Part shown: positions 8,546 to 17,278 of the stretch, piece by piece
Position numbering within the stretch: position 1 is the first letter of the stretch
Layout: every line of letters begins with the position of its first letter
From: an uncultured Gemmata sp.
GTDB taxonomy: Bacteria; Planctomycetota; Planctomycetia; Gemmatales; Gemmataceae
Length of the DNA: 64,000 nt
Assembly (NCBI GenBank): GCA_937924775.1
Contig: CALDUT010000007.1
Span: 186,001 to 250,000 of the forward strand
Direction of reading: 5' to 3'
Translations under genes and position numbers: made by a program
The notes under the pieces: model-generated
Seen by the model: only the letters and a program-made list of their open reading frames with translations
Database searches by the model: none
What the model was told of the DNA's origin: nothing

Positions 8546-9577
8546 TCAGTTCGGGATCACTTGGCCGTCGGCCCGCATGCAGTAGAGAGCCAGAACCGAT
8601 TGCGGGGTGGCGTCGGTCAAAAACCGCACGCTGCCATCGGCGAACACCACATTGGCCCCACCGCTGTGCTGACTGCCCAAAGCGTTGAGGCGCTGATCCT
8701 GGAAGACGAACCAGGCGCTTTGGGTGGTCGGTGCCCCGGGATCGCCATGACGGAACGGCGTGCGGTAGTTGATCGGGGCGAAAGCGCCGAACATAATGTT
8801 GCCCAAGCCGTTGTCACCACCCGCAGGATACCAGCGCGACCAGGTGCTGATGGTGCTGCCGCTGTTCCAGCCGGCGGCGGTGAAGGTGTTGAAGTTGGGG
8901 TCGACATGCGACGATTCTCCGAACAGCAGCGTGTTGCTGGTACCGTCGGTAATGTCGAGCAGCCGGACGCGAACACCCACCGGGGCCGTTGGGGCGCGTC
9001 GGGCGGCCGTACCGGTCGCCATGAAGACACCGTCGTTGGTCGACGAGGTGGCGAAGATCGGGCGGCTGCCGCCGTTGGCCCGGTAACTGGTTGAACCGTA
9101 CCATTCGTTGGCGTTGAATTGATGTGGATTGCCTTCGGGGAACTGATCCGCCGGGCAAATGAGTGTTTTGATGGCCGCGGCCGCTCGTTCGCCGGGTACC
9201 GCGCTGCGGTTATTCAGCGGAACATTCGGATTCATGCTACGAAAGAGCGGTTCTTGCTCCAGATACGGCAGGAGGAAGTAGAAGACCGAGTGGCCTTGGA
9301 AGCTGAAACCGGTCGTTGGCCCGCTGACATAGATCTGTCCGGCGGCATTGATGCGGTCCTGAGTGAACCCCGAGGGGAAGGTACCAAAGTTGCCTTCAAA
9401 GTTATGGCAGGCCAGCCCCAGTTGTTTGAGGTTGTTTTGGCAGCTCATGCGGGCCGCCGCTTCGCGGACTTTTTGAACCGCGGGCAGCAACAAGCCGATC
9501 AGGATCGCAATAATCGCGATAACAACGAGTAACTCAATGAGAGTAAAGGCTTTACGAACCGTGGTGGCATGAGACAT
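8546..9577 (-). CDS. DUF1559 pseudopilin-like secreted protein
   Basis: 343 residues from the ATG at 9577, which has AGAGGG upstream; longer reading to 9712 is not supported by a ribosome-binding site. A short basic leader precedes the type IV prepilin motif FTLIELLV, followed by a long hydrophobic helix and the DUF1559 core: REAAARMSCQNNLKQLGLACHN, a DITDGTSNTLLFGE motif, and the C-terminal FADGSVRFL box. By family knowledge it is processed by a prepilin peptidase and assembled or exported by a type II/type IV pilus-like machine; GspE and GspF genes lie at the right end of this window. It forms a pair with the downstream lipoprotein. Confidence 0.93.
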   Translation of the reverse strand: MSHATTVRKAFTLIELLVVIAIIAILIGLLLPAVQKVREAAARMSCQNNLKQLGLACHNFEGNFGTFPSGFTQDRINAAGQIYVSGPTTGFSFQGHSVFYFLLPYLEQEPLFRSMNPNVPLNNRSAVPGERAAAAIKTLICPADQFPEGNPHQFNANEWYGSTSYRANGGSRPIFATSSTNDGVFMATGTAARRAPTAPVGVRVRLLDITDGTSNTLLFGESSHVDPNFNTFTAAGWNSGSTISTWSRWYPAGGDNGLGNIMFGAFAPINYRTPFRHGDPGAPTTQSAWFVFQDQRLNALGSQHSGGANVVFADGSVRFLTDATPQSVLALYCMRADGQVIPN

Positions 9578-9724
9578 GGTAACCCTCTGGATGAATCGGT
9601 GATACCCCCCGGCCCGCCCGTTGGGGTCGGGGGGCGGGATCACGTTTCCCCGTCGGGGGTCGAGTGCAGCCCTTGGCACTCGACGGCTTGGCATCGGAGA
9701 GTGTTCCGACAAACCAACGTTGCG

Positions 9725-10855
9725 CTACCGAGCCCCGGCTTCCCGGTCGAATAAGCGGGTGAGCGTGTCGTCGATTTGGCGGACGAATTCCCAATCTTTT
9801 TCGTAGTTCACCGGGGCAAATTGCGTGTGCCCCTGCGCCAGCGCCCGCCGTCCGGCGGGGGTGTTCTCGGTGAAGCGGTAGTCCGTGAAGGCCGTTTTCA
9901 CCTTCGCTTGCAAGGCGGGTGGCAGGTGATGCGGCACGCCAAAACACAGCGGCGGGAACGGTTTGGACTTATAAATGCTGCGGTACTTCGTCGGATCCAG
10001 CTCGCCACTGGCTTCGGCCCGACGCAAAAGATCGTTGGCCACACACACCGCGTCGTATTTCCCGGCGATCAGTTCTTTCACCGAGCGGATGTGATCGCCG
10101 GTGAAGCCGAACTGGTAATCGTGCCCGGGGGACAGCTCGAACTCTTCCCGCAGCACCAGCAGGGGAGCTTTGGCCCCCGAATTCGACGACAGAGCCACAA
10201 AACCGATGCGTTTCCCTCGCAAATCTGCCGGTTTTTGGATCGAGGAGTCGGCCGCGACCAGGATTTCCATCTCGTAGAAATATTTCCCCTGCGGATTGGC
10301 CGGAGCAAACAACGGTACAAAGCCGGCGCTATTGACCGCGGTGGGCACAGCGCCAGTGTTGAAGGCCGTCACATGCAGGCGGCCTTCCCGGACCGCGGCC
10401 AATTGCTCGTCGATCGTCCGCACTGTGTCGAGATACACCACCTTTTTGCCGGTGGCTTTCTCCAACGCTTGCATGAAGTCGTTCCATTGCTCCGCGGCTT
10501 GTACCGGGTCATCGGTGCCCACCACGGTGAAGGTCAGCTCGTCGCCCACGACCACCCATTGATTGGGGTCGGTCGGAGTATCCGCCACAAGATCTTTGGG
10601 GTTGACGTCGGTGTATCCGGGTGCCAACTGCTGCGCGGCCGCCAAGCGGATCAGATATTCCCGCAAGGCTTTGAGTTCATCGACTGGCGGCGGTTCGGGA
10701 TTCTGGGATTTTTCGTAGTAATAGTAACCGACGGCACCGGCCACGAGCAACACAATGACCGCAAGGGTATAGCCCCAGGTGCTGCGTCGCGGTGGCACCG
10801 GCGGGGGAGACGCCACCGGGGGCTGCGAGGAAGGCGTCGAGGGTACTTCGCTCAT
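9725..10855 (-). CDS. PhnD-like phosphate/phosphonate-binding protein with N-terminal membrane anchor
   Basis: 376 residues. A proline-rich cytoplasmic tail of about 28 residues is followed by one membrane segment (YTLAVIVLLVAGAVGYYYY) and a periplasmic binding domain of the PhnD/SsuA-like type II fold. Recognisable blocks are DPVQAAEQWNDFMQALEKAT, the lobe-one segment VTAFNTGAVPTAVN, and LRGKRIGFVALSSNSGAKAP. Proteins of this family capture oxyanions such as phosphite or phosphonate for an ABC transporter. No permease or ATPase gene is next to it, so it may act as an anchored sensor or be served by a distant transporter. Confidence 0.8.
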   Translation of the reverse strand: MSEVPSTPSSQPPVASPPPVPPRRSTWGYTLAVIVLLVAGAVGYYYYEKSQNPEPPPVDELKALREYLIRLAAAQQLAPGYTDVNPKDLVADTPTDPNQWVVVGDELTFTVVGTDDPVQAAEQWNDFMQALEKATGKKVVYLDTVRTIDEQLAAVREGRLHVTAFNTGAVPTAVNSAGFVPLFAPANPQGKYFYEMEILVAADSSIQKPADLRGKRIGFVALSSNSGAKAPLLVLREEFELSPGHDYQFGFTGDHIRSVKELIAGKYDAVCVANDLLRRAEASGELDPTKYRSIYKSKPFPPLCFGVPHHLPPALQAKVKTAFTDYRFTENTPAGRRALAQGHTQFAPVNYEKDWEFVRQIDDTLTRLFDREAGAR

Positions 10856-11431
10856 GGTCCGCCCCGTGGGGGGAAGCTGTTATACACAGACAAAAGTTAT
10901 GAAGAGCAGTACGGGTTCGTCAAAAGAAGAATTGATGAATAATCAGAGTATCTTCCTGTCCGAGAAGATTTTAGGCCTTGGCGAAAATCCCCCCAGAAGC
11001 CATCCCAGCTGTAGCCGGACACCGCCCACGGCCACCGCCCACACCACTTGAGCCCGCGTTTTCGCAGGCTGTTTCTGGGGAACGAACAGCACTGGTGTGC
11101 CAAAATCGCACACGAAGGTGACGGCGGCGATGTCGCTTCATTGGGGTGCTACTCAAAGGGGGCCGGCATCCAGCCGTGGGCTAATAGCCGCCCCCACGGT
11201 CGGGCCCGTGTCCGGTCTCTTGGGCGGCGATTGGCGTTCGGGCCGGGATTGTTACCATCCTGCTCCGAGGAGTATTTTATTGTGTGAAGCGTTCGAACTA
11301 CAGGATGACCGGATCCTCGCCGCGACGCAACGGCGGCTGGCGTGGCTTTTGGCAAACAGCTCCACGGCTCGCTTGCAGCCCCGCTACGGGCCGTTCGTCA
11401 CACCACCGCCGTTGTTGGCTCGGAATTCGCC
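10856..11431. other. Gene-free stretch between the PhnD-like gene and the glycosyltransferase cluster
   Basis: About 576 bp. The first 100 bp are A/T-rich and probably hold the promoter of the minus-strand PhnD-like gene. An inverted repeat, CCGTGGG at 11174-11180 with CCCACGG at 11193-11199, could form a hairpin with a 12-base loop. Short open frames on both strands here lack ribosome-binding sites and protein-like composition. Confidence 0.35.
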
Positions 11432-12259
11432 ATGAAAATCTCGATCTATACCTGTGCCCGCAATGTGTTGTACAACGACTATCACTTCCTCCACATGCTG
11501 CGGCACCATCTGCCGTTGGCAGACGAAATCATTGTCCACGAAGGATTCTCCACCGACGGCACCTACGAAGCGATTGCGAATCTCGATCCGAAGGTGCGGA
11601 TCATCCGTTCGGATTGGGACCGCTATACCGGTTTCGACCTTATCCGCTATGCGAAGGACGAAGCGCGGCGGCATTGCACCGGCGATTGGTGCATCATGTT
11701 AGATGCCGACGAATTCATTCCGGAGTGGTCGTTTGAGGAACTGCGTCACGCGATGGCGACCACCGACCGGCGGACGCTCGCAATGACCGTGACGAACTTC
11801 TATGGCAACTATCGCGTGTGCGTCGCCGAGCCGGCCCGTTTCCGCTGGCCGTGGCTGAAAGTGAACGTGCACCGCAATATCCCGGGCATTCAACTCCACG
11901 GTGGCAACGCCGCCGGTGTGACCGCTGAGGGCGAAGAGCTCGTGATGGACCCGCAGCAGGCCGTCTGCGCGTTGCATCATTTCGGTTACGTCCGCAACCC
12001 CGCTCGTCTCCGGCAGAGGTGGCAGGCGAGGCGCGGCCGGCGCGACAGTGCGCCATCCCCGCGGCTGCGCTGGCCTGGCTGGCTGTTCGATCTGTTCCCG
12101 CACAATTGGCTCGACCCGGCTATTATCCCCGCGTTGGCTCTCTATACCGGTCGCCACACGCACACCGTTCTTGCCGATCCCAACGAATTCACTCGCGACC
12201 GCATGCAACTGTATTACTACCTCCGCTGCCCCATTCCGGCCAAGGTGAGTGGCGAATGA
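11432..12259 (+). CDS. Family 2-like glycosyltransferase
   Basis: 275 residues from the ATG at 11432; an upstream in-frame start at 11342 would add non-conserved sequence. The N-terminus has the nucleotide-sugar fold start ISIYTCARNVL, then DEIIVHEGFSTDGTYEAI typical of GT-A enzymes. The metal-binding LDADEF motif lies near residue 90. A basic C-terminal half carries the aromatic segment FDLFPHNWLDP. It probably adds a sugar to a surface polysaccharide or glycolipid on the cytoplasmic side. It is the first of three genes closely packed with an acetyltransferase and another glycosyltransferase. Confidence 0.8.
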   Translation: MKISIYTCARNVLYNDYHFLHMLRHHLPLADEIIVHEGFSTDGTYEAIANLDPKVRIIRSDWDRYTGFDLIRYAKDEARRHCTGDWCIMLDADEFIPEWSFEELRHAMATTDRRTLAMTVTNFYGNYRVCVAEPARFRWPWLKVNVHRNIPGIQLHGGNAAGVTAEGEELVMDPQQAVCALHHFGYVRNPARLRQRWQARRGRRDSAPSPRLRWPGWLFDLFPHNWLDPAIIPALALYTGRHTHTVLADPNEFTRDRMQLYYYLRCPIPAKVSGE

Positions 12260-12386
12260 ATCCCTCCGCGGCCATGCTACGGCAGATGGCCGAACACGTC
12301 CCCCTTCGCCGCACCCTTGGGGCCGACTACAATCGTTACTGCTCATGGATCAAGGCACCCTGTCAACCTCGGGAACTGCGGAATTC

Positions 12387-13049
12387 ATGAACGACAAGCC
12401 GGTGATGCACGTTCTGCCAGAAGGGGCGACGTCGGATTTGAAGCAAGTGCTGAAGGCGGTGGCCCGATTGGCGGCCCTGGTCGCCGTCGCACCGGTGGTG
12501 TTGGTGTACTGGTTGAATACCCAGATCCTCGGCCGTGGCCGGGCGCTGGAATCGGCCACGCAACTGCTCTCGCTGGTACCGGGGCTTTCGGGGCAGTACC
12601 TGCGGCGGGCGTTTCTGCAATGCGCCCTGGCCCGTTGTCACCCGTCGGCCACCGTGGAGTTCGGCACTTTCTTTTCGCAACCGGGTGCTAGGCTCGATGA
12701 GAACGTCTACGTCGGCCCGCGGTGTATTCTCGGTTGGGTTCATCTCGAACGCGATGTCCTGTTGGCCGCGAACGTGCACATTCCCTCTGGGGGCCACACC
12801 CATTACTTCGACGACCCCACCAAGCCGATCCGCGAACAGGGGGGCGAACGTACTCTGGTCACCATTGGTGAAGGCGCGTGGATCGGCACGGGGGCGATTA
12901 TTCTGGCGGATGTGGGGAAAGGGGCCGTTGTCGCCGCGGGAAGCGTGGTGACCAGGCCGGTGCCGGAGAACGTCATCGTCGCCGGGGTGCCCGCGAAGGT
13001 GCTGCGTCCCCGGTTCGAGGCCGGGACGCCGGAGCAATCCCATGGCTGA
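12387..13049 (+). CDS. Hexapeptide-repeat O-acetyltransferase (WcaF/serine acetyltransferase-like)
   Basis: About 220 residues from the ATG at 12387; an ATG at 12345 is an alternative. A hydrophobic segment (LAALVAVAPVVLVYW) precedes a left-handed beta-helix: ATVEFGTFFSQPGARLDENV, then YVGPRCILGWVHLERDV, then IGEGAWIGTGAIILADV. A conserved HIPSGGHTHYF loop supplies the catalytic-type His. The family transfers acetyl from acetyl-CoA to sugar hydroxyls; with glycosyltransferases on both sides, a polysaccharide substrate is likely. The next gene starts inside its last codons (ATGGCTGA overlap), which indicates translational coupling. Confidence 0.85.
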   Translation: MNDKPVMHVLPEGATSDLKQVLKAVARLAALVAVAPVVLVYWLNTQILGRGRALESATQLLSLVPGLSGQYLRRAFLQCALARCHPSATVEFGTFFSQPGARLDENVYVGPRCILGWVHLERDVLLAANVHIPSGGHTHYFDDPTKPIREQGGERTLVTIGEGAWIGTGAIILADVGKGAVVAAGSVVTRPVPENVIVAGVPAKVLRPRFEAGTPEQSHG

Positions 13050-14226
13050 ACGGGTACCGTTGCTGGTATTCTCGGACGAGTGGGGGCGGCATCCGTCGAG
13101 TTGTCAACATCTCATCCAGCACTTGCTGCCGCGACGGCCCGTAATTTGGGTGAACACTATCGGCACGCGGTCCCTGCGACTCAACTGGAATACCGTCGTT
13201 CGCGGTTGGGACAAACTACGCAGTTGGTGGGGGCTGTCCACGAATCCTGACTCGCCGGAGAATGGGCATCCCACGAATGCGGCCGGGCCGATCTCCGCGC
13301 CGCGCGTTCTCGATCCGAAGATGTGGCCGTCGTTCCGGTCACGCTTCGGGCGATCGCTCAACCGCCGCTTACTTCTCCGGGCACTCCGGCCGGTCGTGGA
13401 TGCGCTCCCGGTGGCCCCGATCGTGGTGACGACCCTTCCCCTCGTTGCCGACTTGGTGGGTGAACTGCGGGCCGCCCGCTGGGTGTACTACTGCGTCGAC
13501 GATTTCTCCGTTTGGCCGGGGCTCGACAGCCGCACGCTCCAACAGATGGAAGCCGAATTGGTTCCCCGGATGGATACGGTGATTGCGGTCAGCGAAACCC
13601 TCCAAGCCCACATCGCTCAGCTCGGCCCATCCGCCCAGTTGCTGACGCACGGTGTCGACGTCGCCTTCTGGCAAGCGGTCCCAAGCGACCTACCGCGTTC
13701 GCTTGCCGCCCTGGAGGCTTGGCCCCGGCCCTTGGTGGTGTATTGGGGTGTGGTCGATCGGCGGCTGGATGTCGCGTTTGTTGCGGCGTTGGCCGCTGCG
13801 ATGACCGAAGGAACGATCCTTTTCGTCGGTCCGCAGGACCAACCCGATCCTGCTCTGCTGCGGCTGCCACGGGTGCGGCGGCTGCCCCCGCTGCCGCTGA
13901 GCGATCTGCCCGCCCTCGCATACCACGCCGGGGCATTGATCGCCCCCTATGCCGATGGCCCCGTGACACGAGCCATTCAACCGCTGAAGTTGAAAGAATA
14001 CCTGGCCACCGGCAAGCCGGTGATCGCCCGGCGGCTGCCCGCCACCGCGGCATGGGCCGACGCCGCCGACATTGTGGATACCGCCGCGGCCTTCGCCCAA
14101 GCGGTGCGGCAACGGCTCAACGCCGGTGTGCCGCAATCGCAACAACACGCCCGCCGTCGCTTAGCCGCGGAAAGCTGGGCCGCCAAAGCCCAGCAGTTCG
14201 AACACTGGCTCGACGGCGCGGCGTGA
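13042..14226 (+). CDS. Glycosyltransferase, GT-B fold (family 1/4-like)
   Basis: 394 residues; the start overlaps the stop of the acetyltransferase gene by 8 bp. The fold is the two-Rossmann GT-B type: N-terminal LLVFSDEWGRHPSSCQHL and the ARWVYYCVDDFSVWPG segment common in exopolysaccharide glycosyltransferases. The central part has VIAVSETLQAHI and LTHGVDVAFW. The C-terminal donor site has IAPYADGPVTRAIQPLKLKEYLATGKPVIA, with the expected acidic/Lys-Glu element. It would act in the cytoplasm on a lipid-linked or growing surface glycan. The donor sugar cannot be told from sequence. Confidence 0.88.
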   Translation: MAERVPLLVFSDEWGRHPSSCQHLIQHLLPRRPVIWVNTIGTRSLRLNWNTVVRGWDKLRSWWGLSTNPDSPENGHPTNAAGPISAPRVLDPKMWPSFRSRFGRSLNRRLLLRALRPVVDALPVAPIVVTTLPLVADLVGELRAARWVYYCVDDFSVWPGLDSRTLQQMEAELVPRMDTVIAVSETLQAHIAQLGPSAQLLTHGVDVAFWQAVPSDLPRSLAALEAWPRPLVVYWGVVDRRLDVAFVAALAAAMTEGTILFVGPQDQPDPALLRLPRVRRLPPLPLSDLPALAYHAGALIAPYADGPVTRAIQPLKLKEYLATGKPVIARRLPATAAWADAADIVDTAAAFAQAVRQRLNAGVPQSQQHARRRLAAESWAAKAQQFEHWLDGAA

Positions 14227-14258
14227 ACCCCTGTTGGGGGACATTCTCCTTTTCCCTG

Positions 14259-16607
14259 TCAGCGGGGATAGTGGAGGTGTTTTTTCAAGAAGGCGAATGT
14301 GCCTTGGGCATGAATTTGATGCCCGCCGACGAAGAATTCGATCTCCGTTCGCTGCGGGATTTTCAAACGATTTGCATACAGATAACGGACTTTGGCATAT
14401 TCATAAGCCACCATTTCATCGGTACCAACCCCGTCGTCATGACCGCGTTCGACCATAAACGGCCGCGGAGCGATCAGATAGGCCATCTCGGCATAGTTGA
14501 ACGTGTGGCCCAGATTGAATTCATACATTTCATATTCACCAGTCCACATATAACTGCGATCCAGATCCACGGAAACATTTTTGCCAATCCATTCGTTGAA
14601 ATCGCCAGAACAGATGGAAAGACAATAGCGCTTCTCGACGGCCGGAACCCGCATGGCGGTTTTACCGCCGTAAGATAGTCCATAGAACGCAATGCGGTCT
14701 TGATCGACGTTGGGCAGCGTTTCGAGCCAATCGAGTGTCCGCTGATGCTGCCGAATAATGAAGCTGAAAAGGGAGAGTTTCAGTGGGTTGGCTTTGCGTT
14801 GCAATTGGCGAAACTCATTGTGGCCGTAGTACGGATTCTGAGGAGCGTAGACGATGTATCCGAGTTCGACCAATCGCCGGGAGAATTGATTGTACACCAC
14901 CCGCTTATTCTCTTCATCAATAGTCTTGCGTGGAGTTCCTTCTAAGCCGTGTTGACACACCACGACGGGGCGTTTTTCGCCGGGTTGAAGATCATTGGGT
15001 AACAACAGAATGCCATAAGCAAAGACATCCTCATAGACATCGAGCATCACTTCATAACCGGTCCATGTTTTTTCCTGATACACACGCCGGGTGCGTGGAT
15101 GCAGCGGCAAGGTCGGTTCGGGAAGTTGGCCAATCACTTCCCTGTGGAAGTAGTCGCGGTAGGTGCCGCAGGACTTGTCCCACGCCTGTGGGGAGGAAGC
15201 ATCCGCTTTTTGCCAGAACTCTTTCCGCACACCCTCGCTGTGCCGCCACAGTTTCTGGGTATACGCGACGAGTTCCTCGAATTGCCGTTGTTGCCGACTG
15301 CGGGGTTGGAAGTTTTTGCGCGAATCGGTGGGCGGCTGGCCCGGGGCCGTGATCGTCAGGGAAATACCGAGAATGTCGAAGAACGCGGCATAGGCTTCTT
15401 GGGAGACTGGGCCACTGAAGGTGCCCGGGGACTTTTCCGGTGGGGAACTGCGGAACAGTGGGAACCGTGTCTCCTTCAGCCAGGCGACCGCCCGCAGTTC
15501 AGCCAGGATCGGCTTCATTTCAGCTTGCATGGCTTCGAACGAGGCGGCCACGCTTCGCCCTGGGGCGGCCCCGCTGCGGCCAGCGCGGCTGGGCGGTCCG
15601 GCTGCGACTGTCCACGGGCTGGCCACGAACACCGCCGAACGCGGCACTAATAAGCGCAGGAGGTCGCCATCACCGAATTCGGTGAGCAAACCCCAGACGT
15701 TGTGGTAGATGGGTTCGTCCGCGATTTTTTCGCGTGGGCCGAAGGCCGCACTGATGAGGGCTGTCGTCAGTCGTTCATCGACCGCGGCCGCGTACAGGGC
15801 GATCAGCCCCCCTTCGCCGTAGCCGACAACCGCCGTCGGGCGTTTTTCCCCGTTCTCCTGCTCGCGGTGGAAGCCATCGACCGCGGCCAGCACTTTTTGC
15901 ACTTCGTAGCCCAACAGCGTGCGGCCCATTTGAAAGGCCATGCGGTGAATGAACTCACGATGCGGTTGGTTGGTGGCCCGTTGCAGTTTCTCGTTGGCCG
16001 AGAATTCGTCGCTGCGGTCGATCAGCATGGGCACTAGTACCCGGCAGTGGTTTTCGGCCAGGTGCCGGGGAAATTGGGCTTCCGGCGGCACCCCCGGGGC
16101 CAGACCCACGGCCATTTCTGGGGTCCAATCGGCATCGGGAAGGGCGATGACGTTCGCGAGCGTCTTCTCCTTTGGTTCCAACAGAAGTCCCTCGCCGGTG
16201 ATACCGGGCAGCACATGCCAACGGACAGCGAAAATCTTGTAGCGTGGAGCTTCCGCGACAAGGGCTGGTTCGTGCGGCCCGCCGACATACTCCAGGCGCG
16301 GCGGGAGGCGCGGATCGACGACGCCTAGAAGAGTTCGCAACCGCTGGCGATGCGCGGCTACCGATTGGCGATATTGTTCGGGGGAGCGGTAATCGGGTTT
16401 CCATTGGGCCGCACGCCGGGCCGGGGATTCGGCCAGCGCTCGGTCGAGGTATTTGTGCATGCCCGCGACCATTTGGGTGGCGAGGTCGCCTTCTGTTGTC
16501 AGGGGCTGCGTGTTGGGTAGCGGTTCAGCCCGTGCTGGGCCCACAGTCCACCCAAGACCGACAATCCAACTTCCGATCACGCGTGCCAGGGGACTTGAGG
16601 AAATCAC
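14259..16607 (-). CDS. Large secreted alpha/beta-hydrolase (dienelactone hydrolase/acetyl xylan esterase-like)
   Basis: I chose a GTG start at 16607 because GAGGAG sits at ideal distance upstream and a signal peptide follows at once (VIGSWIVGLGWTVGPARA); an earlier in-frame start at 16682 has neither. The product is about 782 residues. The C-terminal 300 residues hold the hydrolase core: VVVCQHGLEGTPRK, the nucleophile elbow FYGLSYGGKTAMRVPAVE with Ser, and HDDGVG plus GGHQIHAQG with the likely acid and His. The N-terminal half repeats a weaker hydrolase-like pattern (AVVGYGEGGLIALYAA), suggesting an internal duplication with a degenerate first domain. Substrate unknown; secreted planctomycete enzymes of this type are usually carbohydrate-ester directed. 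Confidence 0.75.
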   Translation of the reverse strand: MISSSPLARVIGSWIVGLGWTVGPARAEPLPNTQPLTTEGDLATQMVAGMHKYLDRALAESPARRAAQWKPDYRSPEQYRQSVAAHRQRLRTLLGVVDPRLPPRLEYVGGPHEPALVAEAPRYKIFAVRWHVLPGITGEGLLLEPKEKTLANVIALPDADWTPEMAVGLAPGVPPEAQFPRHLAENHCRVLVPMLIDRSDEFSANEKLQRATNQPHREFIHRMAFQMGRTLLGYEVQKVLAAVDGFHREQENGEKRPTAVVGYGEGGLIALYAAAVDERLTTALISAAFGPREKIADEPIYHNVWGLLTEFGDGDLLRLLVPRSAVFVASPWTVAAGPPSRAGRSGAAPGRSVAASFEAMQAEMKPILAELRAVAWLKETRFPLFRSSPPEKSPGTFSGPVSQEAYAAFFDILGISLTITAPGQPPTDSRKNFQPRSRQQRQFEELVAYTQKLWRHSEGVRKEFWQKADASSPQAWDKSCGTYRDYFHREVIGQLPEPTLPLHPRTRRVYQEKTWTGYEVMLDVYEDVFAYGILLLPNDLQPGEKRPVVVCQHGLEGTPRKTIDEENKRVVYNQFSRRLVELGYIVYAPQNPYYGHNEFRQLQRKANPLKLSLFSFIIRQHQRTLDWLETLPNVDQDRIAFYGLSYGGKTAMRVPAVEKRYCLSICSGDFNEWIGKNVSVDLDRSYMWTGEYEMYEFNLGHTFNYAEMAYLIAPRPFMVERGHDDGVGTDEMVAYEYAKVRYLYANRLKIPQRTEIEFFVGGHQIHAQGTFAFLKKHLHYPR

Positions 16608-16749
16608 GACTTCGCTCCTCGGCTTGAGGCCAATTTGGGATTCCGCAGCGTTAGCCAATCGCGGTCCGTACTTCCCTTCCATCCGCGAGCGGTTCGTTGG
16701 TACTTTATCCGCAATGTTTGGCCGGATCGACCTTTTCTCGACGAACGCT

Positions 16750-17076
16750 ATGCACTGGTTTTATCTGATCGCCGCGGGTTTCTTTGAGTGCGCCTTCACC
16801 ACCTGTCTGAAACTTTCCGACGGGTTGACTAAACTGGGTTGGTCGGTGGCGTTTGTGCTGTTGTCGATAGTCAGCTTTGGTTTACTGACGCTGGCCGTGC
16901 AGAAAATTCCCTTGGGCACCGCTTACGCCGTCTGGACCGGCATTGGGGCGGCGGGCACAGCCACGATCGGGATTGTGTTCTTCAAAGACCCGGCCACGTT
17001 CTGGCGGTTGTTTTTTCTCACCATTTTGATTGGCAGTCTCATCGGTTTGAAGCTGGTTTCCCCCGACTCAGAGTGA
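16750..17076 (+). CDS. gdx: Small multidrug resistance family exporter of the Gdx/SugE type
   Basis: 108 residues with four membrane helices, the standard SMR length. The ATG at 16750 gives the usual short N-terminus MHWFYLIAAGFFECAF with the conserved membrane glutamate of helix 1. The block LPLGTAYAVWTGIGA-like segment (here IPLGTAYAVWTGIGAAG) is the signature of the SugE/Gdx subgroup rather than EmrE. Characterised Gdx proteins export guanidinium as antiparallel dimers in exchange for protons. No guanidine riboswitch could be recognised in the 142 bp upstream, so regulation is unclear. It is a single gene, divergent from the large hydrolase. Confidence 0.85.
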   Translation: MHWFYLIAAGFFECAFTTCLKLSDGLTKLGWSVAFVLLSIVSFGLLTLAVQKIPLGTAYAVWTGIGAAGTATIGIVFFKDPATFWRLFFLTILIGSLIGLKLVSPDSE

Positions 17077-17139
17077 GTGAAGCTGTGAAAAAGCCTGCGC
17101 GGCCCGGTGTGAGTGGCTCATGTTTTTTTCATATTTTTC

Positions 17140-17168
17140 TTGACGATAGCAGAGTTTTGTGGATATTG
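17140..17168 (+). promoter_or_regulatory. Possible sigma-70-like promoter for the short DUF1559 gene
   Basis: TTGACG at 17140-17145 and ATATTG at 17163-17168 are separated by 17 bases, in an A/T-rich patch about 110 bp upstream of the gene at 17279. The -10 match is partial. This is a pattern match only. Confidence 0.3.
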
Positions 17169-17278
17169 GATGAATTATCCTCTCGACTCGCAGTGATCCT
17201 TTCAGGGTGTTGTTGGAAACCGGCCGATGCCGCGCCACATCGCCGGGGCCGAAGAAGTGGCGGTAAGGGCCGTTCGTT

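Noticed and set aside
16608-16749. Guanidine riboswitch upstream of the Gdx-type exporter
   Set aside because: Searched by eye for ACGR-loop hairpin pairs and other guanidine aptamer features. None was convincing, so none is reported.
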